A stretch of DNA of 64,000 bases from CAYOUV01 sp963790075 (lineage in GTDB: Bacteria; Chloroflexota; Anaerolineae; Anaerolineales; Villigracilaceae). The position numbers and the translations under genes were made by a program. Within the stretch, counting starts at the first letter, position 1; each line of letters begins with the position of its first letter. Where the stretch lies: the NCBI GenBank assembly GCA_963790075.1, contig CAWBNG010000008.1, positions 62,001 to 126,000 on the forward strand, written 5' to 3'. Positions 43,557 to 52,658 of this stretch are shown piece by piece. The notes below the pieces were generated by a model that was not told the origin of the DNA, searched no databases, and saw nothing but the letters and a program-made list of their open reading frames with translations.

Positions 43557-46064
43557 TTGAAAACCAGGCTCACCCACTTAATAATTTCGGCAACCCTGAT
43601 CTGTAGCCTGGCTGCCTGCGGCAGCCAGGCTACAGATCAGCCTGCTGGAGGGGCCGGGATCATTTTTACAGCTGACCAAACTCGCGTAAAGCCCGGGGAA
43701 TGCACGCTTTTGCGCTGGGAGGTGACGGAAGGCTTCGGCGCCACGCTCAACGGCGAACCGGTCTCCAAAGTGGGCGAGAGGCAAGTGTGTCCGCCGGAGA
43801 CGCTCGTCTACGAGTTGGCCGTCGACCTGGGCACCCGCTTCGATACGCGCACGCTCGAGATCACCGTCAGCGGTGAGGCCAACCCGACCGAACCAGCCGC
43901 GCCCGGGCAGCCAGCCTATCAGGCCGGTTCATGGGTAGCCACCGGCGGTCCTCCCGGCGGCCTGGGATATGACATCCGCATGCGGCCTGACAATCCGGAG
44001 GTCATGTTCGTGACGGACGCGCACGCGGGAGTCAATAAGAGCATTGACGGCGGGCAGACCTGGTTCCCGAGCAACGCGGGCATTTTACCGGGCATCGGCA
44101 ACGATGTACCCATTTTTTGCCTGACGATCGATCCGCATGATTACGATGTGATCTGGGCCGGGACACAGCTGACCGGGCACGTCTATCGCAGCAGCGACAA
44201 CGGGGACAACTGGGCAGAAATGGACAACGGCATCACCGATGCAGGCCGCAGCATCCGCGGGATCACGATCGACCCCAATGATCCCAGAGTGGTTTACGCG
44301 GCAAGCGAGGTCGACGCAGTCGTCTGGGCAGCAGAGACGCACCTCCCCGATGCGCACGGGTACGGCGGGGAGGTCTATAAATCGACCGATGGCGGCCAGA
44401 ACTGGGTCCGCATCTGGTCGGGCAAGAACATCGCCCGCTACATCTGGGTCGACCCGCGGGACAGCAACCGCCTCTACGTCTCCACCGGGATCTTCGACCG
44501 CGCCCCAGCCAACCAGACAGCGGAGGCTCGCGGCGGGGTGGGCATCCTGCGCAGCAATGACGGCGGCCAGTCCTGGACGGTCTTGAATGAATCCAACGGT
44601 TTGAGTGGATTGATCATTCCCAGCCTGTTCATGCATCCGCAGAATCCCGACATCCTGGTCGCGGCCGTGAGCAATTTCGGCATTGGCGGCGTGTTCGTCA
44701 CCTACGATGGTGGGGATTCCTGGACCCGCATGGAAGGCGGACCGACCACCTCGGACGCGGTCGAAATCGCCTTGAGCGATCCAGACATCTGGTATTCGGC
44801 CACTGAGGGCGTCATCTCGCGTTCCGATGATGCCGGGCGGACCTGGCAGACCTTCGATCTGGCCACGCAGGACCGCAAGGCCGGCATGCCAATCGATTTG
44901 CAGGTCGATCCCCGCGATCCCTACCGCATCTTCGATAACAATTACGGCGGCGGCAACTTCCTGAGTACGGACGGCGGACAATCCTGGGTGGACGCCAGCA
45001 AGGGCTACACCGGCGCTACGATTGCCGGCATGCTGGTCCCATCGAACGATGCCCAGACAATTCTGGTCGGGGCCAATACCGGAGGCTTCCGCAGCCCGGA
45101 TGGAGGGGAGAACTGGCTTGGTACCAGCTTACCTTCGGCAACCCAGGTGCTGCGTACTCCCACCGGCCTGATTGCCAGCGACAGCGGCGGCGGCTTGTGG
45201 CACAGCCAGGATGACGGCGTGACCTGGACACGCACCCGGGTGGTCGATTTGCTGGCCGAAATGGAAGCCGGGCGCATGACCAACGACGTCGCTTCCATGC
45301 GCGCCCTGGCATTGGCGCCCTCCGATCCCAGCGTGTTGTACCTTGGTTTCAACAATGCCATCTGTGTGGATGGATTGGCCGCCTACTGTCTGGACCCGAT
45401 GCCGAACATGTACCGCTCGAGTGACGGCGGGCATACCTGGCAGGAACTCAGCGGGACACCGTTTGACCATCAGGCCGTACTGAGCATCGCCGTGCATCCT
45501 GAAAACAGCCAACTGCTCTACGCGGCTACGATCACGGGGCTGTACCGAAGTGCTGATGGTGGCAACTCGTGGTCGCTGGTCGAGTCGTTCGACCAGGCCA
45601 CCCGCCAGGTGCCGATTGTTGGCAACGATAAATCGATGGTCGAACTCAATCTGTGGGTCGTCACGGACGTGGTCTTCGATCCATTCGATTCGCATATCAT
45701 CTACGCAGCTTCCCAGCACGGCGGCATCTGGCGCAGCAGCGATGGCGGACAGAGCTGGACACAGGCGGCAGCTGGCATGGATCCCAACGAGTTGATCGTC
45801 AAAATACTGCCAGATCCCAGTCATCCCAATTTGATCTATGCTGCCTCGCATCTGTCGGGCGTCTTTGTGACACTGGATGGCGGAGCGACCTGGCAGAGCC
45901 TCAACAATGGCCTGACTGTTCGCAATATCACCAACCTGGCGCTTTCGGCCGACGGCTCAGTGCTGTACGCCGGGACGGGTGCGCAGCGGCGTCTTCCGCT
46001 TGGGAGGTTCGAGCGCGGCTGGGGGACCCTAGCGTGCCGGCATCGAATTCCGGGAACACCATGA
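43557..46064 (+). CDS. Asp-box (BNR/sortilin-like) repeat lipoprotein
   Basis: 835 residues. N-terminal lipoprotein signal with lipobox LAAC; a short Ig-like segment; then a beta-propeller region with about thirteen Asp-boxes (SxDxGxTW type, such as SIDGGQTW, SSDNGDNW, STDGGQNW, SNDGGQSW). Such propellers (sialidase- or Vps10-like) bind or process glycans or proteins outside the cell. The start is a TTG supported by AAAGGAG six bases upstream. The last residues (AQRRLPLGRFERGWG and on) look out of frame: another frame reads SGVFRLGGSSAAGGP followed by TAG at 46030-46032, so the true C-terminus may be there. The annotated frame ends inside the next gene (ATGA). Confidence 0.82.
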   Translation: MKTRLTHLIISATLICSLAACGSQATDQPAGGAGIIFTADQTRVKPGECTLLRWEVTEGFGATLNGEPVSKVGERQVCPPETLVYELAVDLGTRFDTRTLEITVSGEANPTEPAAPGQPAYQAGSWVATGGPPGGLGYDIRMRPDNPEVMFVTDAHAGVNKSIDGGQTWFPSNAGILPGIGNDVPIFCLTIDPHDYDVIWAGTQLTGHVYRSSDNGDNWAEMDNGITDAGRSIRGITIDPNDPRVVYAASEVDAVVWAAETHLPDAHGYGGEVYKSTDGGQNWVRIWSGKNIARYIWVDPRDSNRLYVSTGIFDRAPANQTAEARGGVGILRSNDGGQSWTVLNESNGLSGLIIPSLFMHPQNPDILVAAVSNFGIGGVFVTYDGGDSWTRMEGGPTTSDAVEIALSDPDIWYSATEGVISRSDDAGRTWQTFDLATQDRKAGMPIDLQVDPRDPYRIFDNNYGGGNFLSTDGGQSWVDASKGYTGATIAGMLVPSNDAQTILVGANTGGFRSPDGGENWLGTSLPSATQVLRTPTGLIASDSGGGLWHSQDDGVTWTRTRVVDLLAEMEAGRMTNDVASMRALALAPSDPSVLYLGFNNAICVDGLAAYCLDPMPNMYRSSDGGHTWQELSGTPFDHQAVLSIAVHPENSQLLYAATITGLYRSADGGNSWSLVESFDQATRQVPIVGNDKSMVELNLWVVTDVVFDPFDSHIIYAASQHGGIWRSSDGGQSWTQAAAGMDPNELIVKILPDPSHPNLIYAASHLSGVFVTLDGGATWQSLNNGLTVRNITNLALSADGSVLYAGTGAQRRLPLGRFERGWGTLACRHRIPGTP
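43596..43640. repeat. perfect 21-bp inverted repeat in a signal-peptide coding region
   Basis: Left arm 43596-43616 and right arm 43620-43640 are exact complements with loop TGC. The stem covers codons for the signal-peptide end and lipobox; the lipobox Cys codon is the loop. Both strands can read almost the same peptide (LICSLAAxGSQATDQ). Confidence 0.9.
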
Positions 46065-47740
46065 AGCTCCTTCTTTTTTCAGGTGTCTTCCTCGTACTGA
46101 GTGTCTTGTTCGCCTGCTCAGCCCGGCAGACCGCGGTAAGCGGGATCGTGATAGACGAAAATCATCACCCCGTCGCCGCTGCAACCGTACGGGTCAAAGC
46201 CACCACGCTCGAAACCGTCACCGACCCCGACGGCCGCTTCGTGCTGACGGGATTGGTTCCCGCCCAACCGGTCTTTGTCACCGCCTGGGCCCCCGGCTAC
46301 TACATCAACGGCCTCGAAGCCGTACTGCCCGGCTCCTCCGATGTGGAGATCGCGCTCCATGCCCACCACACTGGCGACAACCCCGACTACGCCTGGCTGC
46401 CATCGACCTACCACGCGGGACAGGGGGAGAACCAGGGCTGCGCGCAATGCCACAGCACAGCGGATTCGCCTCCCTCACAAACCGGGATATCTCTGCCGGT
46501 GGACGAATGGCTGCTGGACGCGCACGCCCGGAGCGCAAACAACCCGCGCTTTCTGAGCATGTACACGGGCACCGACCTGCTCGGGGACCGCAGCCCGGAC
46601 ACGCGCTACGCCTACAGCCGGGATTACGGAAGCTTCCCGCTGCCCCCCGATCCTGACCAGCCCTATTACGGTCCCGGCTACAAACTCGATTTTCCCGAGA
46701 CGGCCGGCAACTGCGCCGCCTGCCACACCCCTGCGGCGGCTGTGGACGATCCTTATGGAGTCGACCCCAGCACGTTCTCCGGCGTTTCGGCGGAGGGCAT
46801 CTCCTGTGATTTCTGCCATAAAGTCTGGGACATTCGTCTCGCCCCCAAGAGCGGTCTGCCGTATCCCAACATGCCGGGTGTGCTCTCCTTCGAGTTCCGC
46901 CGGCCGCCGGACGGGCACCAGTTCTTCGCCGGTCCGCTCGATGACGTGGCTCCAGGCGAGGACACTTATGCGCCCATCCAGCGCCAGAGCCAGTACTGCG
47001 CCGCCTGCCATTTCGGGGAATTCTGGGGCACGACCATCTACAATTCGTTCGGCGAGTGGCTGGCCAGTCCCTACAGCGATCCCGAAACCGGCCAGACCTG
47101 CCAGGACTGTCACATGCCGCACCTGGGCACGGACCATTTCGCGCTCCCCGACCAGGGCGGGGTGGCGCGCGATCCGCAGACCATCTTCAGCCATCGCATG
47201 CCGGGTGCCTCCGATGAGACCCTGCTCCAGAACGCGGTCACGCTGGAGGCTCTTGCCCGCCGCGAGGGACAGCAGGTCATGGTGGACGTGACGCTCACCA
47301 ACGACCGGACCGGTCACCACGTCCCGACCGATTCGCCGCTGCGGCAGATGCTTTTGCTGGTGCAGGCCCAGGGTCCGGATGGCGCAGCGCTGGAATTGAC
47401 CGAGGGACCGGTCCTGCCGGAATGGAGCGGGGTCGGGAAACCACAGGAGGGCTATTACGCCGGACTGCCCGGCAAGGCGTATGCCAAAATCCTGATGGAA
47501 ATCTGGACGGGAGTGTCCCCGACCGGCGCATATTGGAACCCGACCCGCATCGTCAGCGACAACCGCCTGCCAGCCTCCGGCAGCGACAGCAGCAGCTACA
47601 CCTTCGCCGCGCCCGCAGACGGTGGGGCAATCGTCAAAGTCACCCTGTTATTCCGCCGGGCTTTCATCACCCTGGCCGAACAAAAGGGTTGGGACGTGCC
47701 CGACATCCTGATGGCGCAGACAGTCTTGCCCGTACCGTGA
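46061..47740 (+). CDS. pentahaem c-type cytochrome lipoprotein with N-terminal regulatory-like domain
   Basis: 559 residues. Signal with Cys19 in LFAC (F at -2 is a weak lipobox), then a carboxypeptidase-regulatory-like beta domain (about 25-100). Five CxxCH haem motifs follow: Cys127-His131, Cys218-His222, Cys249-His253, Cys313-His317 and Cys347-His351. The C-terminal 200 residues (from MVDVTLTNDRTGHHVPTDSP) are a beta domain with His residues that could be axial ligands. An exported electron carrier or oxidoreductase. Encoded directly after the Asp-box lipoprotein; if the frameshift there is real or an error, spacing is 28 bases instead of a 4-base overlap. Confidence 0.85.
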   Translation: MKLLLFSGVFLVLSVLFACSARQTAVSGIVIDENHHPVAAATVRVKATTLETVTDPDGRFVLTGLVPAQPVFVTAWAPGYYINGLEAVLPGSSDVEIALHAHHTGDNPDYAWLPSTYHAGQGENQGCAQCHSTADSPPSQTGISLPVDEWLLDAHARSANNPRFLSMYTGTDLLGDRSPDTRYAYSRDYGSFPLPPDPDQPYYGPGYKLDFPETAGNCAACHTPAAAVDDPYGVDPSTFSGVSAEGISCDFCHKVWDIRLAPKSGLPYPNMPGVLSFEFRRPPDGHQFFAGPLDDVAPGEDTYAPIQRQSQYCAACHFGEFWGTTIYNSFGEWLASPYSDPETGQTCQDCHMPHLGTDHFALPDQGGVARDPQTIFSHRMPGASDETLLQNAVTLEALARREGQQVMVDVTLTNDRTGHHVPTDSPLRQMLLLVQAQGPDGAALELTEGPVLPEWSGVGKPQEGYYAGLPGKAYAKILMEIWTGVSPTGAYWNPTRIVSDNRLPASGSDSSSYTFAAPADGGAIVKVTLLFRRAFITLAEQKGWDVPDILMAQTVLPVP

Positions 47741-47768
47741 GACGATAAGTTTGCTGCGCCCGACTTTT

Positions 47769-47804
47769 AGTAGCCAGCCTGTGATCTGCCTGGTTACTAT
47801 TTTT
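47769..47804 (+). terminator. intrinsic terminator
   Basis: A 9-bp stem with one G:U pair (AGTAGCCAG / CTGGTTACT), 12-nt loop, followed by ATTTTTA on the plus strand, 29 bases after the cytochrome stop. Confidence 0.65.
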
Positions 47805-48003
47805 ATGCTTCATAAACGGCATCCGCGCAGTCAGGCGCGACACAACTTGACCCCGGGGGATAATCATGCTAAGGTATTCACACAATAAAGGTCCAATTTG
47901 TCACAAGAAATATCGATCAGCCAAATTTCCGCCTGGCTTTCCTCTGGACAGGATGGCATATTCGATCATTGGACCTACTCCTGCCTGATGAGAAAGGAAT
48001 CAA

Positions 48004-48957
48004 ATGAATGTTCAATCCCCTTTTATCGTTGCCGCTGCACAGGTAACGCCCGTTTTTCTCGACCGGAAAGCCACCCTTGAGAAAGCCTGTGAAGTGATCG
48101 CCGAGGCAGGCAAACAGGGAGCCAGGCTGGTGGTCTTTCCTGAAGCCTTTTTCCCCGGCTATCCGGAGTGGGTGTGGGTGGCTTCAGGCGGACAGGCAGA
48201 CCTGTTGGATTCGCTCTACACCGAACTGGTCGCGAACGCGATCTCCGTCCCCGACGAGGCCACCGAAAGACTTTGCCAGGCTGCGCGCAAAGCCAAGATC
48301 AACGTGGTGATGGGCATCAATGAACGCAACAGCGAGGCCAGCAACGCCAGCCTGTACAACTCCTTGCTCTATATCGATGACGCCGGTAATCTACTCGGCA
48401 CGCATCGCAAGCTGATCCCCACCGCCGGTGAACGCACCATCTGGTCGCAGGGAAACGGCAGCACGCTTGAAGCTTACGATACCTCGGTGGGCAAGCTGGG
48501 CGGCTTGATCTGCTGGGAAAACTACATGCCGCTGGCGCGCAACGCCATGTATGCCTGGGGCACCCAGGTCTATGTGGCCCCCACCTGGGACCGGGGCAAT
48601 ATGTGGACAACCACCCTGCGGCACATTGCCAAGGAAGGCGGCATGTTCGTGATCGGCTGCTGCATGCCCCTGCACCTCAAGGATATTCCGGACCGGCTTG
48701 CATTTAAAAAACTTTATGCCGAAGACACAACCTGGATCAACACCGGGCACAGCTGCATCATTGCCCCCGACGGTGAAATCATGGTCGGGCCGGTAAAAGA
48801 GAAGGAAGAAATTCTTTTCGCGGAAATCGATCTCAAGCGGATCACCGCTTCCAAGCGGATGTTCGATGTCAGCGGGCATTACGCCAGGCCAGATGTATTC
48901 AAGTTCGGTGTCAATCAGGACGCCAATCCCATGCTGCGCCTGGTGGACTCACAATGA
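48004..48957 (+). CDS. nitrilase family carbon-nitrogen hydrolase
   Basis: 317 residues. Hydrolyses nitriles to acids, or amides in some members. The catalytic triad is complete: Glu47 in FPEAFFPGYP, Lys136 in HRKLIPTAGER, Cys170 in LICWENYMPLARN. The CWEN context and the PGYPEWVW stretch match true nitrilases more than amidases. AAAGGA lies before the ATG. The stop overlaps the following methyltransferase start (ATGA), so the two are coupled. Substrate unknown. Confidence 0.88.
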   Translation: MNVQSPFIVAAAQVTPVFLDRKATLEKACEVIAEAGKQGARLVVFPEAFFPGYPEWVWVASGGQADLLDSLYTELVANAISVPDEATERLCQAARKAKINVVMGINERNSEASNASLYNSLLYIDDAGNLLGTHRKLIPTAGERTIWSQGNGSTLEAYDTSVGKLGGLICWENYMPLARNAMYAWGTQVYVAPTWDRGNMWTTTLRHIAKEGGMFVIGCCMPLHLKDIPDRLAFKKLYAEDTTWINTGHSCIIAPDGEIMVGPVKEKEEILFAEIDLKRITASKRMFDVSGHYARPDVFKFGVNQDANPMLRLVDSQ

Positions 48958-49934
48958 ACACACCCGTCACTCATCCGAATTCGGATCCGATCTACGGCCT
49001 GTACGGGGGAGGCTTTCTTGGACAGTTCACACGCCAGGCGCTCCTGCTCGATATCTTTACACCCTTGTCAGCCGCCCCTGCCAGCGCAGAAAGCGTCGCC
49101 GCCAGCTGCCATGCCGATGTCGAGGGCATCCGCGCCCTGCTCAACTACTTGAGCAGCACGCAGGTTCTCGAATATCAGGCCCAGCCGCATACCTATGCCT
49201 TGACCCGCACCGCAGCGGCCTTCCTGGTACGCGGCGAGAAGACTTATGCCGGTGATTGGGTTCTGGCCAACACCGACCCCATCCTGTGGGACAAGCTGCT
49301 GCAAACGCTTCGCTCCGGGAAATCAGCCGGGTATACCCTGCCCTGGGCGCAGGACGCCTGGCTCGAAAGTTTCAGTCCCAGCCGGGTTGCATACAGCTTG
49401 GATTTGTGGCAAACGGTGGGAGTCGAGGCCAGTCCCGACCAGCCGCTGCAAATGCTCGACCTGGCCTGCGGATGTGGCATCAAGACCCTGGCTTTTGCGC
49501 AAGCCAACCGGTCCGTTCAGGTCACCTGCGTGGACAGCGAGTCCGTCCTGGAAGTTGCGCGCGACCTGGCTTCACGCTTTGAGATTAGCGAGCGGACCAC
49601 CTTTATGCCGGCCGATATTCTTTCGGCTGATTTTGGAACACAAGCCTACCACGCGGCTTTGCTGGGGCTGATCACTTATATCCTGACCCCCGAACAGAAC
49701 CTCAACGTATTCCGCCGCGCTTTCCAGGCCTTGCGACCCGGCGGCAGACTGGCGATCGACGCCATCATGTCAACCGAGCAACCCGCGGAATGGGCCAGCC
49801 GCGCCACGCTGTTGATGAGCACCTGGAACGGCGGCGCAGCCCATTCTTTCGATCAATACCGGGCCTGGTTGAAGCAGGTTGGATTCAGCCAGGTGATCCA
49901 GCACCATGAACACTTGCTCTCAGCCGTAAAATAA
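48954..49934 (+). CDS. SAM-dependent O-methyltransferase-like protein
   Basis: 326 residues. An N-terminal winged-helix dimerisation domain (about 1-100) precedes a Rossmann methyltransferase with MLDLACGCGIKTLAFAQA (SAM motif I) and FRRAFQALRPGGRLAIDAIM (post-motif). Layout matches O-methyltransferases of plant-caffeate or bacterial-antibiotic type. Its ATG overlaps the nitrilase stop. The pair suggests a small secondary-metabolism or detoxification unit; the substrate is not shown. Confidence 0.82.
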   Translation: MNTPVTHPNSDPIYGLYGGGFLGQFTRQALLLDIFTPLSAAPASAESVAASCHADVEGIRALLNYLSSTQVLEYQAQPHTYALTRTAAAFLVRGEKTYAGDWVLANTDPILWDKLLQTLRSGKSAGYTLPWAQDAWLESFSPSRVAYSLDLWQTVGVEASPDQPLQMLDLACGCGIKTLAFAQANRSVQVTCVDSESVLEVARDLASRFEISERTTFMPADILSADFGTQAYHAALLGLITYILTPEQNLNVFRRAFQALRPGGRLAIDAIMSTEQPAEWASRATLLMSTWNGGAAHSFDQYRAWLKQVGFSQVIQHHEHLLSAVK

Positions 49935-50016
49935 AGGCTATCACCGAGCCCACCTTTCGGATGAGGGAGGGACGTGTTTATCTATTGCCCGAAATTTTTT
50001 GGTTATATGGTTAAAG

Positions 50017-50048
50017 AACAAGGTCATCCTTCTCAGGATGGCCTTGTT
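50017..50048. terminator. bidirectional hairpin terminator
   Basis: A 14-bp stem with one mismatch/wobble (AACAAGGTCATCCT / AGGATGGCCTTGTT) and a TCTC loop, between convergent genes. Confidence 0.7.
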
Positions 50049-50065
50049 GATTCTACCAATTTCGC

Positions 50066-51475
50066 TTACGGCGTCGCTGTCGCTTCCGGGGTGGGTATCG
50101 GCGTGGGGGTCGGGATGGCGGCCGCGTCGGCGGCGCTATCCGGCATACCGGCCATCACCCAGCGCACGAACACGTCCACCACATCGGCTTTGAGCTGGCG
50201 ATTGGGCGGCATGGGCCGCACCATCTCCTCGCCGGTCTGCGGGTCGGGGATGCTCTCACCCTGGATCACCTTGAGCAGCAGGCTGGCCGGGTCGCCGGCC
50301 GTCAGCACCGGGGCGTTGTCGCCCGAGTTGAGGATATTCTCGTAGGTGTCCATCAGGTAGTTGTTGTTGTCCTTGCCGGCCCGGTGACAGGACAGGCAGT
50401 AACGTTTGACGATCGGCTGGATGTGGACTTCATACGATGGGATTTCGCCCTCCGCCAGCGGCGGGTAGAGCGGCTTGATCGGCGGCATCTCGAAGCGGTC
50501 GTCCCAGGCGTAGCGCATGAAGGTCACGATGTAACTGACCTCGCTGCTGGAAAGCTCGCCGCCGTAGGCCTTGCCGAAGGGGTTCATGCCCGCCTCCGGG
50601 CGGCCGTGGGCGATGATATCCGCCAGTGAGGCGTCGTCCAGCGTGTAGAGAATGTCGGTGCTGTTGATGGCGCTGATCACTTTGCCTTCCAGCCCTTCGA
50701 CGCCCTCGATGGTGGTCACACTGCCGTCGTCGCCGTGACACTCGACGCAGTTGATCGAATACAGGTCCTGCCCGGCCACGACCTGGTCGGGAATGTTGGT
50801 CGCCACCTCGACTTCCTCCTGCTTGGCCGCCGGCGCAATGAGCAGCACCGCAACGGTCAGGGCCAGGATCAGGGTCGAGGCCGTGCCCGCCGTCCAGATC
50901 ATGGCTTTGCCAGAGTTCTTGATGAAATAGGCCATCCCAAACAACAGCAGCAGTGCCAGTCCCGGCAGCGCCAGGCCGGCGAGCGTCTGGAGTATGCCGC
51001 CCCAGAAGATGCCCGGCTGGTCGGAGGTGGTGGGATTGTTGGCCATCAGAGTCAGTGAGACGATGGTCGCGATCGCGACGCCCATCACGCTCAGGGGCAG
51101 GATGCGCTTGCCGTAATAGCGGTTCGGATTACGCTCCAGGAAGGGCAGCACCACCAGCAGCAGCACAGCTGCGCCCGGGATAATTGTGGTCGCAATCCAC
51201 TCGATCTTGCCCAACACAGGGATTTGCCCATAAAGCGCCAGAAATTTGAACAGGAACAGGAAGTACCACTCAGGCCGTGGGACGTAAGCCGTATCGCTCG
51301 GGTCGGCTTTCGGTTCGGGAGACACCCCGATGAAGGTTGCCAGCAGGATCAGGATGGCAAAGATCGCCAGGGCCATGATGGCATCTTTGAAGATGCTGTC
51401 CGGCCAGAAACGTTCGCCGTGGATCAGCATGCGTTCGTATTTCTGGTGGATTTTCTGTTTAATCTCATCTATCAT
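50066..51475 (-). CDS. cytochrome b C-terminal subunit fused to two haem-c domains
   Basis: 469 residues. The N-terminal about 210 are the cytochrome b C-terminal half (b6f subunit IV-like): PEWY at 68-71 of the quinol-oxidation site and several TM segments. Two c-type domains follow: Cys243-x-x-Cys246-His247 with likely axial Met297 (GMNPF), and Cys360-x-x-Cys363-His364. The C-terminus is Pro/Thr-rich. So subunit IV and a dihaem cytochrome c are in one polypeptide. GAGGAG lies seven bases before the ATG at 51475. It is the last gene of a leftward Rieske-cytochrome b-fusion operon. Confidence 0.9.
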   Translation of the reverse strand: MIDEIKQKIHQKYERMLIHGERFWPDSIFKDAIMALAIFAILILLATFIGVSPEPKADPSDTAYVPRPEWYFLFLFKFLALYGQIPVLGKIEWIATTIIPGAAVLLLVVLPFLERNPNRYYGKRILPLSVMGVAIATIVSLTLMANNPTTSDQPGIFWGGILQTLAGLALPGLALLLLFGMAYFIKNSGKAMIWTAGTASTLILALTVAVLLIAPAAKQEEVEVATNIPDQVVAGQDLYSINCVECHGDDGSVTTIEGVEGLEGKVISAINSTDILYTLDDASLADIIAHGRPEAGMNPFGKAYGGELSSSEVSYIVTFMRYAWDDRFEMPPIKPLYPPLAEGEIPSYEVHIQPIVKRYCLSCHRAGKDNNNYLMDTYENILNSGDNAPVLTAGDPASLLLKVIQGESIPDPQTGEEMVRPMPPNRQLKADVVDVFVRWVMAGMPDSAADAAAIPTPTPIPTPEATATP

Positions 51476-51486
51476 GGCTGTGCTCC

Positions 51487-52146
51487 TCAATCTTCCTTAT
51501 CCGGGAAGTGCGATTCCCCGTGGCGAATGATCAGATATAGATGCACGCCAATCAATCCAGCCAGGACCGCCGGGATCATCCAGATGTGGGCCGAGAAGAA
51601 GCGGGACAGGGTCAGGGCGCTCAGGTCCGGACCACCGCGCAAGGCCTGCAGGATATATTTTCCGATGAAGGGCACGCTCCCACCGATCTGGGTGGCTACG
51701 GTCGTGGCCCAGTAAGCGCGCTGGTTCCAGGGCAGCAGGTAACCGGTAAAGCCCATACCCAGCGTGGCCAGCAGCAGCCCGACACCGATCAGCCAGGTCA
51801 GCTCGCGCGGGTATTTAAACGAGGCCGTCACGAACACGCGCAGCATGTGGATGAAGACCACCAGCACCATCAAGGTCGCGCCCCAGTGATGGATGCCGCG
51901 GATCAACCAGCCAAAAGTCACGCCGTTCATGATGTACTGGATGCTGTCGTAGGCGTGGTCTGGGGAGGGAGTGTAATAAACGGTCAGGAAAATGCCGGTC
52001 GCCCCTTGCAAAATGAACAGGAACAGGCTTGCGGAGCCAAGCGTGTTCCACCAGTTGCCTTTCGGCTCAGGACGGTCGAGCACAGCCTTGTACATTGCCT
52101 CCAGACCGAGGCGTTCATCAATCCAAAGATAAATTTTTTGCCACAT
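51487..52146 (-). CDS. cytochrome b N-terminal subunit (b6-like)
   Basis: 219 residues from the ATG at 52146 (MWQKIYLWIDERLG); upstream in-frame sequence is Rieske coding DNA in another frame and is rejected. Four TM segments with haem-ligand histidines (His86 or His87 and His100 in GIHHWGATLMVLVVFIH, and two more in the FFSAHIWMIPAVLAGLIGVH helix). LGMGFTGYLLPWNQRAYWATTV matches the b6/b Qo region. It starts 2 bp after the Rieske stop. Quinol oxidation with the other two subunits. Confidence 0.93.
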   Translation of the reverse strand: MWQKIYLWIDERLGLEAMYKAVLDRPEPKGNWWNTLGSASLFLFILQGATGIFLTVYYTPSPDHAYDSIQYIMNGVTFGWLIRGIHHWGATLMVLVVFIHMLRVFVTASFKYPRELTWLIGVGLLLATLGMGFTGYLLPWNQRAYWATTVATQIGGSVPFIGKYILQALRGGPDLSALTLSRFFSAHIWMIPAVLAGLIGVHLYLIIRHGESHFPDKED

Positions 52147-52148
52147 TG

Positions 52149-52658
52149 TCAGCCTCCCTGCTGCTTTTCCGAGAAAAATATGAGCAGGTTGCTTTCCTCG
52201 TCGACCTTGAACTGGGTGAAGCGGTCGAGCGGCCGGGGTGGAGGGCCGGCCAGCACCGCCCCTTCCTCGCTGAACTTCGCATCGTGGCAGGGACAGGTGT
52301 AGACCTTGGCATCCGGATTCCAGTTTACGCGGCAGGAAAGATGTGTACAGCGGCTGGACAGGATCAGCATGTCCTGCGAGTCTTCCGACTTGCGCAAAAC
52401 GTAGCCACCGTAACTGGTGGCGGTCTTTTCCCAACCATTGATCTTGGTACGTGTAAAGGAGAAGGGGGTCGGGACTCCGACCGGGAACGAATCCAGTTTT
52501 CCGATCGGGATCCAGGCCTCAGCAGTGTCATTGCGGAACGCCGGCTGGAGCAAGTAACCGACAGCGGGTACGCCGACTCCAATTCCGATGATCCCCCCAA
52601 TGATACCGGTGGTCACCTTGATGAAATCCCGCCGGCTGATTTGATTTGAACCTGACAT
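52149..52658 (-). CDS. Rieske [2Fe-2S] protein of a bc-type complex
   Basis: 169 residues. Tat-type N-terminus SRRDFIKVTTG plus a membrane anchor (about 17-38). Ligands are Cys104 and His106 (CTHLSC) and Cys122 and His125 (CPCH), with Cys109 and Cys124 for the disulfide. It moves electrons from quinol to cytochrome c. ATG 52658 has AGGAGG five bases upstream; a GTG six bases earlier is rejected. First gene of the operon; divergent from sdhC. Confidence 0.94.
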   Translation of the reverse strand: MSGSNQISRRDFIKVTTGIIGGIIGIGVGVPAVGYLLQPAFRNDTAEAWIPIGKLDSFPVGVPTPFSFTRTKINGWEKTATSYGGYVLRKSEDSQDMLILSSRCTHLSCRVNWNPDAKVYTCPCHDAKFSEEGAVLAGPPPRPLDRFTQFKVDEESNLLIFFSEKQQGG

